Source: Haliotispira sp965263485 (GTDB lineage Bacteria; Spirochaetota; Spirochaetia; SP-2023). From it: 64,000 nt of DNA. Shown one piece after another: positions 52,894 to 62,059 of the stretch. The stretch is from NCBI GenBank assembly GCA_965263485.1, contig CBDHHO010000001.1, positions 496,001 to 560,000 of the forward strand, written 5' to 3'. Each line of letters starts with the position of its first letter. Within the stretch, counting starts at the first letter, position 1. The position numbers and the translations under genes are program-made. Below the pieces are notes generated by a model. The model worked only from the letters and a program-made list of their open reading frames with translations. It did no database searches and was not told the DNA's origin.

Positions 52894-53916
52894 ATGAAAA
52901 AGGGTTCTACTTTAACTGCCTATATATTGGCAGTGGCAATATTTCTAGTGGGTTGCCAGAAGAGCGGGGAAGAGGAGATATCCCACTCTGAAAACTCTGT
53001 AATTGAGGTCGCAGCGATCATCAAAGCGACAAGCTCAGATTTCTGGCAATATGTCTTGGTCGGGGCGGAAAACTACGGAGTAGTACACCCCGGTGTCAAT
53101 ATCAAGACATACGGTCCCTCGGCCGAATCAGAGGTCGCACAACAAGTGACTATACTGGAGGATGTCATTAGCACACAACCAGATGTTATTGTACTTGCTG
53201 CAACCTCCTCAGATGCTGCAAACAATGCAATAGATTCTGCTCGAAGTCAAGGGATTGTCGTTATCACGATTGACAATAAAGTTACCACGGACAGTGATGC
53301 TTTCCTCGCTACCGACAACATAAAAGGTGGAGAAAAGGCTGCCGAACACCTTGTCCAGAATTTGCTGAACAATCAAGATGTTTCTTCTCCCAATGAATTA
53401 ACAGGTAGTATTATTATTGTTACTGCCATATCGGGACAGCTGGTTCTGGAAAACAGAAACCAGGGCTTTATTGATTACATAAAAGAAAATGCTCCCCAGT
53501 TAAAATTTCTTAACTCTGTAGATATCAATAATGATATGGCATTAGGGATGTCCTCTTTTGAATCTGTACTAGATGCTAATCCTGATCTAGTAGGTGTTTT
53601 TGCTAACAACAATGTAACCGGCGGTGCGGTTGGGAGAGTCTTGGAGTCGAGAAATAGGACTGACATTATCGCAATTGCGTTTGACTCAGATGAGATAGAG
53701 CTTCAAGCTATCGCAGATGGATGGCTAAAGGCCACTGTGGTGCAAGATCCGTACCGAATGGGGTATGAAGGAGTTGAATTAGGTCTACAAAAACTTGCCG
53801 GTCTGGATATCCCCAATTATGTCGATACCGGAGCAGTACTTGTCACAGCCCAAAATGTAGACGAGGGTTCCATGCAGACTTTCTTAAATCCTCGAAAAAA
53901 AGCATTGGCAAGATAA
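52894..53916 (+). CDS. Sugar-binding lipoprotein (RbsB-like)
   Basis: 340 residues. The start at 52894 has GGAGGA upstream. A lipoprotein signal ends in IFLVGC. A type I binding-protein fold follows: SVIEVAAIIKATSSDFWQY, QPDVIVLAATSSDAANNAID, VITIDNKVTT, FLATDNIKGG, and VFANNNVTGGAVGRV. It is the binding component of the AT-rich ABC system downstream, but is separated from its ATPase by the 300-bp leader region. Confidence 0.92.
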   Translation: MKKGSTLTAYILAVAIFLVGCQKSGEEEISHSENSVIEVAAIIKATSSDFWQYVLVGAENYGVVHPGVNIKTYGPSAESEVAQQVTILEDVISTQPDVIVLAATSSDAANNAIDSARSQGIVVITIDNKVTTDSDAFLATDNIKGGEKAAEHLVQNLLNNQDVSSPNELTGSIIIVTAISGQLVLENRNQGFIDYIKENAPQLKFLNSVDINNDMALGMSSFESVLDANPDLVGVFANNNVTGGAVGRVLESRNRTDIIAIAFDSDEIELQAIADGWLKATVVQDPYRMGYEGVELGLQKLAGLDIPNYVDTGAVLVTAQNVDEGSMQTFLNPRKKALAR

Positions 53917-53953
53917 TGTCAAGGATTAACCTGGTGATTTGTAAAGTCTGTTT

Positions 53954-53981
53954 TTGTATTTTGAACATCCTATAATATAAT
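53954..53981 (+). promoter_or_regulatory. Promoter for the RNA leader and AT-rich transporter operon
   Basis: TTGTAT (53954-53959), 16-bp spacer, TATAAT (53976-53981). The expected transcription start is about 53988, where a GGGG stem begins. Confidence 0.6.
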
Positions 53982-53987
53982 AGTTAT

Positions 53988-54215
53988 GGGGATATTTGTT
54001 CTAGCACAGTATTACTGGGTTTTCCAGTTACACTTCAGAATGGAAGTCCCCTCGATAGGATACGGAAAGGAAGACAGAGGGCTACCTTCAGTTGCTGAGT
54101 GTCGCTAAGAGTTCCAGTTCAACATAAGCCGGGTGAAGAGACTAGAAATTCAAAGCGACCAAGCACTGGAGTTAATGACCGAGGGTTGCCTTAGTGCCCC
54201 CGTGAAAGGTTAATC
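53988..54215 (+). ncRNA. Candidate structured 5' leader RNA
   Basis: 228 nt between the promoter and the ATPase start, with no coding sense. The first 64 nt can form a three-way junction: GGGG/CCCC closing stem (53988/54048-54051), hairpin ACTGG-GTTTT-CCAGT (54014-54028) and hairpin ACTTC/GAAGT (54032-54047). Downstream, GTCGCT (54101-54106) pairs with AGCGAC (54154-54159), and GCACT (54163-54167) with AGTGC (54193-54197). The last stem ends 20 nt before the AAAGG/ATG of the ATPase, so refolding could affect initiation. It is GC-richer than the genes around it. No known riboswitch class is recognised; it may be a novel leader, or a decayed sequence from before the insertion. Confidence 0.45.
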
Positions 54216-54218
54216 GAA

Positions 54219-55769
54219 ATGTCGTTTACAGGATCGTTCATAGATAAAAAACCTCAGAGGAAAACTCTATTAAGGGTTTCTAATCTACATAAAAGCTTTC
54301 CGGGAACTAAAGCATTAAAAGGCGTCAATCTGGAAATATTTCCTAGAGAGATTCATGCCCTCGTTGGAGAAAACGGTGCCGGGAAATCAACTATAATCAA
54401 ATGTATTATGGGAGTACACCAAAAAGATTGTGGGTTTTATTTTATCAACGATAAACTTACGGAAATCCATAGTCCAAATCATGCTATGAAATTAGGGCTT
54501 GGAGCTGTGTATCAAGATGTCATGATGGCCCCTGACCTGAGTGTCGCTGAAAACTTTTTTCTAGGACAGATCCCGAACAAAATGGGTATAATATATTGGA
54601 AAAGAATATATGAAAAAGTAGATGAGGTATTAGATAAATTTAAAATAGAGGTGAATGGAAAAGATATTTTGGGGAAATTGCCTGTTGCAAAGCAAGAAAT
54701 GGTAACTATAGCTAAAATGTTTTATAATAATTGCAAAATTGTAATTTTTGATGAGCCTACTGCCTTACTCTCAAATAAAGAAACAGAGATTCTATTTTCC
54801 ATAATTAAGGCTATGAAAAATAAAAATTTGGGTATTTTATATGTTTCCCATAGATTAGAAGAGATATTAGAAATATCTGACCGTGTTACAATATTTAAAG
54901 ATGGTGAGAATGTAAAAACCTTGAATACATCTGATACCTCTGAAGATGAAATTATAAAACTAATGATTGGTAGAACTGTCAGTGATTTTTATAATATAAA
55001 AAGAAATATAGAATTCAAAGAAAATGTACTAGAAGTCAAAAATCTAACCAGACATCCATTTTTACATAATATTAGTTTTAATATAAAAAGAGGTGAGATA
55101 TTCGGCATTTTTGGTCTTGTAGGTTCTGGAAGAACAAAACTAGTAGAAACTATTGCAGGAAGCGTAAAAAAAACATCAGGAACGATAAGACTAAATCATA
55201 GTCTGGTTGATATCAAAACCCCAAAAGATGCCATTAAATTAGGAATCGGATTTCTTACAGAAGACAGAAAAAAGAATGGACTTTTTATGAATTTATCTTG
55301 CATGATTAATATCAATTTTTTATCATATAATATAATTAAAAATATTATTGGTATCATTAATTATAAAGACGAAAAAAATCATGCTAATAAATATAAGGAT
55401 AAACTAAATATTAAATCTCGCTCAATATTTCAACAAGTAAAGGATTTAAGTGGCGGAAATCAGCAGAAAATAGTTTTGTCAAAATGGTTAAGTAAAGGAA
55501 GCAATATTTTAATCATTGATGAGCCTACAACAGGTATAGATATAGGGGCAAAAATAGAAATATATCGTTCACTGGAAATGCTACTTTCCCAAGGAAAGAC
55601 TATTATACTTATTTCGTCGTATCTTCCTGAAGTCTTGGGTTTGAGTGATCGATTGATGGTTATGCACGAGGGTAAAAATATGGGGATTCTAGATAGAAAA
55701 AATTATAATTTATATGATTGCAAACATGAAGAAAAGTTTATTAAACTTGCTTCTGGTATCAAGATATAA
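54219..55769 (+). CDS. Sugar ABC transporter ATPase (RbsA/MglA type), AT-rich
   Basis: 516 residues with two ABC domains. Domain 1 has Walker A GENGAGKSTIIKC and the B motif VIFDEPTALLSN. Domain 2 starts near residue 270 with a degenerate P-loop (FGLVGSGRTKLVET), then LSGGNQQKIVLSKW and ILIIDEPTTGIDIGAK. It energises the permease next to it. Base composition is markedly more AT-rich than the - strand ABC genes at 43.9-47.9 kb, so it is not a recent paralogue of those. GAAAGG lies 10 nt before the start. Confidence 0.95.
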   Translation: MSFTGSFIDKKPQRKTLLRVSNLHKSFPGTKALKGVNLEIFPREIHALVGENGAGKSTIIKCIMGVHQKDCGFYFINDKLTEIHSPNHAMKLGLGAVYQDVMMAPDLSVAENFFLGQIPNKMGIIYWKRIYEKVDEVLDKFKIEVNGKDILGKLPVAKQEMVTIAKMFYNNCKIVIFDEPTALLSNKETEILFSIIKAMKNKNLGILYVSHRLEEILEISDRVTIFKDGENVKTLNTSDTSEDEIIKLMIGRTVSDFYNIKRNIEFKENVLEVKNLTRHPFLHNISFNIKRGEIFGIFGLVGSGRTKLVETIAGSVKKTSGTIRLNHSLVDIKTPKDAIKLGIGFLTEDRKKNGLFMNLSCMININFLSYNIIKNIIGIINYKDEKNHANKYKDKLNIKSRSIFQQVKDLSGGNQQKIVLSKWLSKGSNILIIDEPTTGIDIGAKIEIYRSLEMLLSQGKTIILISSYLPEVLGLSDRLMVMHEGKNMGILDRKNYNLYDCKHEEKFIKLASGIKI

Positions 55770-55785
55770 TACTCGGGAGATCTAA

Positions 55786-56736
55786 ATGAACATACGGACA
55801 AAAAACCGAATATTTTTAAATATTAACTCAAAGAATATAATTGTTATAATATTAATATTTTTTATATTGATTTTATCTGTTATTACAGATTCATTCTTTA
55901 CATATAATAATATTACAAATTTGTTACGCTCAACATCTATCTATGGTGTCATTGCTATTGGCATGACTTTCGTAATATTGACTGGTGGGATAGATTTAAG
56001 TGTAGGAGCTATCGTTGGGTTTTCTGGGATGATTATGGCATCTCTTGCTCAGACATCAGGGATAAATATCTCATTATCTATCACTATATCATTATTTTTA
56101 AGCATTTTTATTGGTGCTATTAACGGATATATTATTTATTATGGGAAAGTTGCGCCCTTCATAGCTACACTTGGCTCTATGACTATATTGAGAGGTTTTA
56201 TAAAATTAATATCAGATGCCAAAATGATAACAATTACTAGTAATGCATTCAAAGATTTTTCTAAAAACAATACTATATATTTACCTAATCTTTTTTGGGT
56301 ATGGGTGTTAATTACTATAATTTCTTGTTTTATACTGAATAATACTAAAGTAGGCAGGAACATATATGCTATAGGAAGTAATATCGAAGCTGCTAGATTG
56401 AGTGGGATCAATATCAGTGGTTATATTATCTTAGTGTATTCTATTAGTGCTTTTCTTTCGGGTATTGCTGGAGTTATGTTGGCATCACGTTTAACGGCAG
56501 GAGTGCCTCTGGCCGGGACTGGATATGAACTAGATGCAATTGCAGCAAGTGTGGTGGGAGGAGCATCACTTTTAGGGGCACAAGGCGGGGCGTTCAGTAC
56601 TGCAATCGGTTCAATATTGATAACAATAATTCGTAATGGTGGTGTTTTGCTTGGGGTAAATCCTTTCATTCTAGAAATAATAGTAGGGTTATTAATCGTT
56701 TCAGCTGTGGTAATTCAGAAAAGAAGTAAAGTATAG
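55786..56736 (+). CDS. Sugar ABC transporter permease (RbsC type), AT-rich
   Basis: 316 residues, about nine helices. Signatures: VILTGGIDLSVGAIVGFSGM, GKVAPFIATLGSMTILRGF, AIGSNIEAARLSGINI, and TGYELDAIAASVVGGASLLG. Length and motifs fit ribose-type permeases. It lies 16 nt after the ATPase. Confidence 0.94.
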   Translation: MNIRTKNRIFLNINSKNIIVIILIFFILILSVITDSFFTYNNITNLLRSTSIYGVIAIGMTFVILTGGIDLSVGAIVGFSGMIMASLAQTSGINISLSITISLFLSIFIGAINGYIIYYGKVAPFIATLGSMTILRGFIKLISDAKMITITSNAFKDFSKNNTIYLPNLFWVWVLITIISCFILNNTKVGRNIYAIGSNIEAARLSGINISGYIILVYSISAFLSGIAGVMLASRLTAGVPLAGTGYELDAIAASVVGGASLLGAQGGAFSTAIGSILITIIRNGGVLLGVNPFILEIIVGLLIVSAVVIQKRSKV

Positions 56737-56754
56737 ATAGTTTTGGAAATTTAT

Positions 56755-58251
56755 ATGAAATATTTATTATCTCATGATATTGGGACATCTGGCAATAAAG
56801 CGTCGTTATTTGCCAAAGATGGCGTTCTGATAAATAGCGTTGTTGAGCCGTATCGAGTCGCATACCTGCCTGAGAGTAGGGTGGAGCAAAATCCAGATTG
56901 CTGGTATCGAGCTGTCTGCAAAACAACAAGAATGCTCTTGGATAACATCGACTCCAGAGATATTTTGGCTATGTCATTCAGTGGACAAATGATGGGATGC
57001 CTGTGTATTGATAGACAAGGAACCCCATTGATGGATTCAATCATATGGGCAGATACCCGTGCTAATTATGAAGAAAGATTTATTAAAAGTAAAATAGATC
57101 AATCAGATTTTTACAGAAAAACAGGGCATAGAATAAGTTCCTCATATACTTTATCTAAGATACTATGGTTAAAAAATAATAAACCAGATATATATCATAA
57201 AACGTATAAAATACTAAATGCTAAAGATTATGTCATATATAAACTAACGGGTGGTATTTACACAGATCTTTCGGATGCTTCTGGCACAAATCTATTAAAT
57301 ATAAATACTCTCCAATGGGAATATGATTTTGCAGATATATTAGATCTTGATGCAGATAAAATGCCTGTTTTACGCAAATCTACAGATATAGTTGGAGAAA
57401 TTACACCTGAAGCATCTCTTATGACTGGATTACGAGTCTCTACACCTATAGTCATTGGCGGGGGGGATGGGGTCATTGCCGCTGTGGGAGCTTGTTCTGT
57501 TGCCGAAGGAGAAATGTTTACCACCCTTGGCACCTCGGCTTGGAATGCCGTAACATCCAAAAAAGCTATTTTTGATAGTGAGATGAAGCTCTTCAACTGG
57601 GTTCATGCTGTCCCAGATATGTATTTACCGTGTGGAACGATGCAATCTGCTGGTGCTTCTGTTGATTGGATAAAAGAGATATTGTATTACGGTGATCAAA
57701 AAGCAATCGACATACATAAAGATATGGAACATTGTCTACAAAAATCTCCAATAGGTGCCAATGGAGTAATGTTTTTACCATACTTGTTAGGAGAAAGATG
57801 CCCCAGGTGGAATACAAATGCAAGAGGAGCATTTGTCAATCTGATGATTAATAGTAGTCGCTCTGATATAATTCGTAGTGTCTATGAAGGAATTACATTG
57901 AATCTAAACTTAATATTTGATATATTTATATTAAATTATAATAAAAAAATAGAATCTATAATTTTGACTGGGGGAGGGGCAAAGAGCAATGCATGGTGCC
58001 AAATGATCGCTGATGCTTATAACGTTGAGGTCAAAATCCCTAGTAATATTGAGAATTCTACATCAATCGGAGCAGCTATTACAGCTGGCGTTGGAATTGG
58101 AATTTACAATGATTTTAAAGTTACCCCTCAATTTATACAAACTTTAAAAACTTTCAGACCTATAACAAAAAACAACAAAAAATATAGCTTTCTTAAGGAT
58201 CAATTTGACAGAATTTATTATGCATTAAAAACATTGGAAATAAAAAATTAA
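56755..58251 (+). CDS. FGGY-family sugar kinase (xylulokinase-like)
   Basis: 498 residues. Start at MKYLLSHDIGTSGNKA (56755), with a TTG 12 nt earlier as alternative. Phosphate-loop DIGTSGNKAS, substrate region SFSGQMMG and IIWADTRA, then AKDYVIYKLTGGIYTDLSDA, GGGDGVIAAVGAC and the ATP-binding ILTGGGAKSNAWCQMIADAY. It resembles xylulokinases but the sugar is not fixed by sequence. It functionally replaces the kinase stub at 52782. Cotranscribed with the transporter. Confidence 0.9.
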   Translation: MKYLLSHDIGTSGNKASLFAKDGVLINSVVEPYRVAYLPESRVEQNPDCWYRAVCKTTRMLLDNIDSRDILAMSFSGQMMGCLCIDRQGTPLMDSIIWADTRANYEERFIKSKIDQSDFYRKTGHRISSSYTLSKILWLKNNKPDIYHKTYKILNAKDYVIYKLTGGIYTDLSDASGTNLLNINTLQWEYDFADILDLDADKMPVLRKSTDIVGEITPEASLMTGLRVSTPIVIGGGDGVIAAVGACSVAEGEMFTTLGTSAWNAVTSKKAIFDSEMKLFNWVHAVPDMYLPCGTMQSAGASVDWIKEILYYGDQKAIDIHKDMEHCLQKSPIGANGVMFLPYLLGERCPRWNTNARGAFVNLMINSSRSDIIRSVYEGITLNLNLIFDIFILNYNKKIESIILTGGGAKSNAWCQMIADAYNVEVKIPSNIENSTSIGAAITAGVGIGIYNDFKVTPQFIQTLKTFRPITKNNKKYSFLKDQFDRIYYALKTLEIKN

Positions 58252-58289
58252 AATAGATATATATAGAAGTTAATGTTAGGGATCTATTC

Positions 58290-59234
58290 GTGAATAACAC
58301 TAGTGCTGTGGAAAAATACACAGAAATATCAATAGATACAGCTGATATAAATACAGTGAAAAAATTTCAAGTCCATCACTGTACAACAAATCCCTCTTTA
58401 GTTTTAAAGGCATCTCTCATGCCTCAATACAATGATTTACTTATTGAAACTGCCTTCTGGCTTAAGCAGAACCCTGAATTAATAAGCTCTCTTGCTAATA
58501 TGGGACATCGATTGAGTGTTTTATTTGGTATAGAATTATCTAAGATTGTTTCTGGTTTTATTTTTACAGAAATAGATCCTTCATTATCGTTTGATTCAGA
58601 GAAAACAAAAATGGCCGCTCGCCAAATTATTCAGTGGTATGAAGAACTTGGCTGTAATCGTGAACGGACACAAATTAAAATCGCTGCAACATGGCCCGGT
58701 ATCCAAGCTGCTGCAGAACTTGAAAAAGAAAAAATTCAGTGTACTATGACTTTGCTATTCTCTCCTGTACAAGCCATAGCATGCGCAAATGCAGGAGTTA
58801 GCATGATTGCTCCCTACGTTGCACGTGTCACAGATTGGTACAAGATGAGAGGCGAGAACAGAAAACTTGATCCTGGCGTTGAAAATGTATCTAATATGTA
58901 TAAATACTATAAAAAATTTGGTTATAAGACTAAGATTATTGCAGCTTCATTCCGTGATATAGAGCAAGTTAGAGCATTATACGGATGCGACTATTTAACT
59001 GTGCCCCCGACATTATTAAAAGAGCTAGAGACAGAACTTAGCACCATGCCGATAATTTTGAACGAAGAATCTAAATTAGAATATTCTAAACAATTGATTG
59101 CTGAAAAAGATTTTTATTGGCTAATGAGCCAAGATGCTATGGCGACAGAGAAATTAGCAGAGGGGCTCCGCTCTTTCCACAGTAGTTTCGTGCAATTAGG
59201 ACAACTGATTAAAAAAGCTGTCTTAAAATATTAG
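58290..59234 (+). CDS. Transaldolase (TalB type)
   Basis: 314 residues. The Schiff-base lysine is in TQIKIAATWPG, and the N-terminal SIDTADINTVKKF and TTNPSLVLKA match TalB enzymes. It transfers a dihydroxyacetone unit between sugar phosphates in the non-oxidative pentose phosphate route. The AT-rich composition matches the four genes before it. Sequence after the stop is GC-richer and contains an ABC ATPase remnant, so this is the last gene of the inserted cassette. Confidence 0.93.
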   Translation: MNNTSAVEKYTEISIDTADINTVKKFQVHHCTTNPSLVLKASLMPQYNDLLIETAFWLKQNPELISSLANMGHRLSVLFGIELSKIVSGFIFTEIDPSLSFDSEKTKMAARQIIQWYEELGCNRERTQIKIAATWPGIQAAAELEKEKIQCTMTLLFSPVQAIACANAGVSMIAPYVARVTDWYKMRGENRKLDPGVENVSNMYKYYKKFGYKTKIIAASFRDIEQVRALYGCDYLTVPPTLLKELETELSTMPIILNEESKLEYSKQLIAEKDFYWLMSQDAMATEKLAEGLRSFHSSFVQLGQLIKKAVLKY

Positions 59235-59424
59235 GGCAATCTGGAAGTAGCAAATCTGAAATTCATTCCCTTATGCACGAACTGACAGCTCAAGGGGCGA
59301 GCATTATTGTGATCTCGTCTGAACTTCCAGAAGTCCTGGCACTCAGCGATCGCATTCTGGTAATGCGGGAAGGCCAGATGGTGAAAGAACTCTCCCGCCT
59401 GGAAGCCAGCGAAGAGAATATTAT
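59235..59424 (+). pseudogene. C-terminal remnant of a lost sugar ABC ATPase
   Basis: The frame reads GSSKSEIHSLMHELTAQGAS, then IIVISSELPEVLALSDRILV and MREGQMVKELSRLEASEENI, the last part of an XylG/MglA-type ATPase (after the Walker B of domain 2). It is GC-richer than the cassette. It is cut at its C-terminus by the repeat element at 59425. It marks the right edge of the inserted cassette. Confidence 0.8.
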
Positions 59425-59588
59425 GGGGACCTCTAAAAATTCCAATTTCGCGCCAGACTCGGTCTTTTTCACGGAGCAGCTTTGTCACGAAAGCCTTACC
59501 ATACAGCAAAGTATGCCTCGGCTTCCGTTCCTCGCTGCCGTAAAAAATCCCGTAGTCTGGCATCAAAAGCGAATTTTTAGAGGTCCCC
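59425..59588. mobile_element. MITE, 164 bp, with TTAT target duplication
   Basis: Left end ggggacctctaaaaattcca, right end gaatttttagaggtcccc, flanked by TTAT on both sides (59421-59424, 59589-59592). The interior matches the 239-bp element at 23942 with an internal deletion. The clearest insertion in the window. Confidence 0.92.
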
Positions 59589-59597
59589 TTATGAAAT

Positions 59598-60464
59598 ATG
59601 CCGTACACCAACATGACCCAGTTTAAAATTCAAAAATGTCCGATCCGGAATTATTCAAACTGGCAAGGGGAAGGCGTGGCTCTCTGGTGGCTGGGACAGG
59701 CAGGCTTTCTGATACGCCACCGAAGCTGTAATATTGTCATCGATGCCTATTTGTCAGATGTTCTGGCTGCAAAATATCGGGATTCCCCCTTCTCTCACAA
59801 ACGGATGATGGCCGCTCCCCTTTCCATTGCAGAACTGAAAGACATTTCCTGGATACTGAGCACTCACAGCCACTCCGACCACATGGATCCTCAATTATAC
59901 ACCCATCTTTGGCAGAATAACCCCAAGTGTCGTTATCTTGTTCCCGAAGCGGTGCGGGATATCGCCGAATTGCGCGGAGCACCAGCAACCGAAATCCAAG
60001 GCATTGATGCCGGACAAGTTGTAGATTTGAACGGGAACATTCAAGTTTGCGCCATACCCTCCGCCCATGAGGACTTGAAAACAGACCAGGCCGGGAGGCA
60101 AATTTTTTTAGGCTACATTTTGAGTTTGGGACCATACCGTATATATCATTCTGGCGATTGCGTACCGTATAAAGACCTTGCAGAGACGCTGCGCCTACAC
60201 GACATCCAGTTGGCCTTGCTACCCGTAAACGGTAGGCGGGCAGAGCTGAGCAAAAATGGAATTCCCGGAAACTTTTCACTTGAAGAGGCTTCTACTCTGC
60301 TCGAAGACTGCCAGATTCCTTATATGGTGGCTCACCACTACGGAATGTTCTCTTTTAACACGATTCCTAAAGAAACCTTACAAAGGCAAATACAAAAATC
60401 GGAAATGCGGAATCGTATCTTTCCAGCCGAGGCAGAACAAGTGTTTTCTCTACAGAAAATTTAA
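59598..60464 (+). CDS. Metallo-beta-lactamase-fold protein (UlaG-like)
   Basis: 288 residues. The metal-binding motif is STHSHSDHMDP at about residue 95, with later histidines in PSAHEDL, YHSGDCVPY and VAHHYGMF. It most resembles UlaG-type L-ascorbate-6-phosphate lactonases, a family that also includes enzymes acting on other sugar-derived lactones or phosphates. The MITE lies just upstream, close to the start. The DeoR regulator follows after 38 bp, so the pair belongs to the original sugar locus. Confidence 0.85.
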   Translation: MPYTNMTQFKIQKCPIRNYSNWQGEGVALWWLGQAGFLIRHRSCNIVIDAYLSDVLAAKYRDSPFSHKRMMAAPLSIAELKDISWILSTHSHSDHMDPQLYTHLWQNNPKCRYLVPEAVRDIAELRGAPATEIQGIDAGQVVDLNGNIQVCAIPSAHEDLKTDQAGRQIFLGYILSLGPYRIYHSGDCVPYKDLAETLRLHDIQLALLPVNGRRAELSKNGIPGNFSLEEASTLLEDCQIPYMVAHHYGMFSFNTIPKETLQRQIQKSEMRNRIFPAEAEQVFSLQKI

Positions 60465-60502
60465 GCTGTTCAAATGCAGGACAAGCCGATACAATTTACT
60501 CG

Positions 60503-61312
60503 ATGAATGAGATGATGGCAAATTCCACAGAATTTCTTTTTTCGGAGGAACGAAAAAAGAAATTAATTGACTACATTAATGAAAAAAAACAGGTCAAAGT
60601 TGCTGATCTATGTGATTTATTCTCGGTTTCCAGTTCAACTATACGCAATGACTTACGCGAACTCGATAATGCTGGCTTTATTGTGCGCACTCACGGTGGA
60701 GCGATCAAAAGGACCAAAACCAGCTATGAAACACTTATCAACGAACAGCGAGAACAAAGCAATCGGGAAGCCAAACGAGCCATTGCATTTGCAGCACTGG
60801 ATATGATTGAAAATGGCGACACTATTATTCTGGACACAGGGACATCTGTCCGGGAATTGGCTCATCTTTTGGGGCAGAAACAGGATATTACCCTGGTTAC
60901 CAATGATATTGCGACAGCCAGTATTTTAGAATCCAACGCTACATGTGAGATATTTTTGATCGGAGGGCTGATACGCAGGGGATTTCACTGCACTCTGGGC
61001 TATGGTATGTATCCCCTACTCGATTCCCTGTCTGTCGACAAGGCCTTTATTGGCACCAACTCCTTTTCTCTTGAGAAAGGGGCCAGTGCTCCCAGTATCC
61101 CGCAGGCTGAGATCAAACGTCATATGATCCAAGCGGCGGCTAAGGTAATTCTGCTCTGCGACGAAAGCAAGCTGGAGAGTAATTCATTTATGAGCTTTGC
61201 CAGTTGTGAAGAAATCAATACTTTGATCACAAACTCAATGGACAGAGAGCTTCGGCAACTTTACGAAGCCAGAGGGCTCGAAGTAATTTGCACTGATGTT
61301 GTAAAAAATTAG
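60503..61312 (+). CDS. DeoR-family transcriptional regulator
   Basis: 269 residues. N-terminal HTH at about residues 24-70 (VKVADLCDLFSVSSSTIRND, FIVRTHGGAIK) and the C-terminal DeoR sugar-phosphate sensor (ILDTGTSVRELAHLLG, TNDIATASIL, DKAFIGTNSFSLEKG, LLCDESKLESNSF). DeoR proteins usually repress sugar operons and respond to a phosphorylated sugar. It probably controls the 50.3-kb locus. Shares the promoter region with, or is read through from, the lactonase-like gene. Confidence 0.94.
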   Translation: MNEMMANSTEFLFSEERKKKLIDYINEKKQVKVADLCDLFSVSSSTIRNDLRELDNAGFIVRTHGGAIKRTKTSYETLINEQREQSNREAKRAIAFAALDMIENGDTIILDTGTSVRELAHLLGQKQDITLVTNDIATASILESNATCEIFLIGGLIRRGFHCTLGYGMYPLLDSLSVDKAFIGTNSFSLEKGASAPSIPQAEIKRHMIQAAAKVILLCDESKLESNSFMSFASCEEINTLITNSMDRELRQLYEARGLEVICTDVVKN

Positions 61313-61534
61313 TGTCATACTGTTCTCAAACTAGGAATAATGTCCCCTTCTCCAAAAAAAAGCCAAATTATAAATATCTTCGGGCATACTGATAAAATCC
61401 CCAAATCGCCGCCCCTTTAACGCTATGCTGCCGCTCTATCGATTGAAAACAAAGTTCTGCACCCATGTGGGGAGCCGTCAAACTGTAACGTAACGGCTCC
61501 TCGGTATATCAAGTTGATTTTAGAGTCGCAGCTA
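61313..61534. other. No gene seen
   Basis: Sequence after the DeoR gene. On the minus strand a stretch continuing from the ISL3 relic remains partly coding-like (LIYRGAVTLQFDGSPHMGAE, QSIERQHSVKGAAIWGFYQY) but is not assigned. Confidence 0.4.
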
Positions 61535-61760
61535 CCTACTTTTGCGCGGATGTAGCAATGGTGTTGAAAGAAGTTTCAATGCCGCCATTCAAGTTCTTTA
61601 AAGTCGTGAGCAGGGCACATTTTTTTACACTCACGGATACTTGGAGCCACGCTCAGCTTTAATTGCGATGTGTAATTCGTGAGGCTGCTTCTCTGAGCTC
61701 CTGACTGATAATCTGCCATGGTTCGCTCAGTCCCAGAATTAAAAATTGCTTATCGCTCAT
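61535..61760 (-). pseudogene. ISL3-family transposase relic
   Basis: Minus strand from ATG at 61760: MSDKQFLILGLSEPWQIISQ, the usual ISL3 N-terminus, broken after about 33 codons. A later frame gives KMCPAHDFKELEWRH and then FFQHHCYIRAKV, which match the zinc-finger-to-core region of ISL3 transposases. Several stops and frameshifts; clearly dead. Confidence 0.7.
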
Positions 61761-61988
61761 TTCCCCATTGTATCATCTTTACCTAAAATCCACAAGATGT
61801 ACCGAAGAGCCCTAAACTAAAGCTTTTGATGCTGGGTGAGCAGGATTTTGCCGAGCGCGGGGAACGGAAGCCGAGGCATACTTTGTTTTATGACAAGGCT
61901 TTTGTGACGAAGCGATTCGGCAATAAGATCGCCGCTCAGCGCGAAATTGGAATTTTTAGAGGTGCCCACAAGAGCTGTGCATTGAATT
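61761..61988. repeat. Gap with a repeat end
   Basis: The end gaatttttagaggtgccc finishes at 61967, preceded by aagatcgccgctcagcgcga, shared with the element at 10412. A left end is not clear. No gene. Confidence 0.5.
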
Positions 61989-62059
61989 TCACAGAGCTAT
62001 CATTTGAGACAAGAAAGGAGTCTCACTTCTGCTATGCTTAGTTTTGTCCCCAAAGGGGA

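Noticed and set aside
61826..62041. Short + strand frame over the repeat end near 61.9 kb
   Set aside because: Composed of repeat-element sequence also found at 10412 and 59425.
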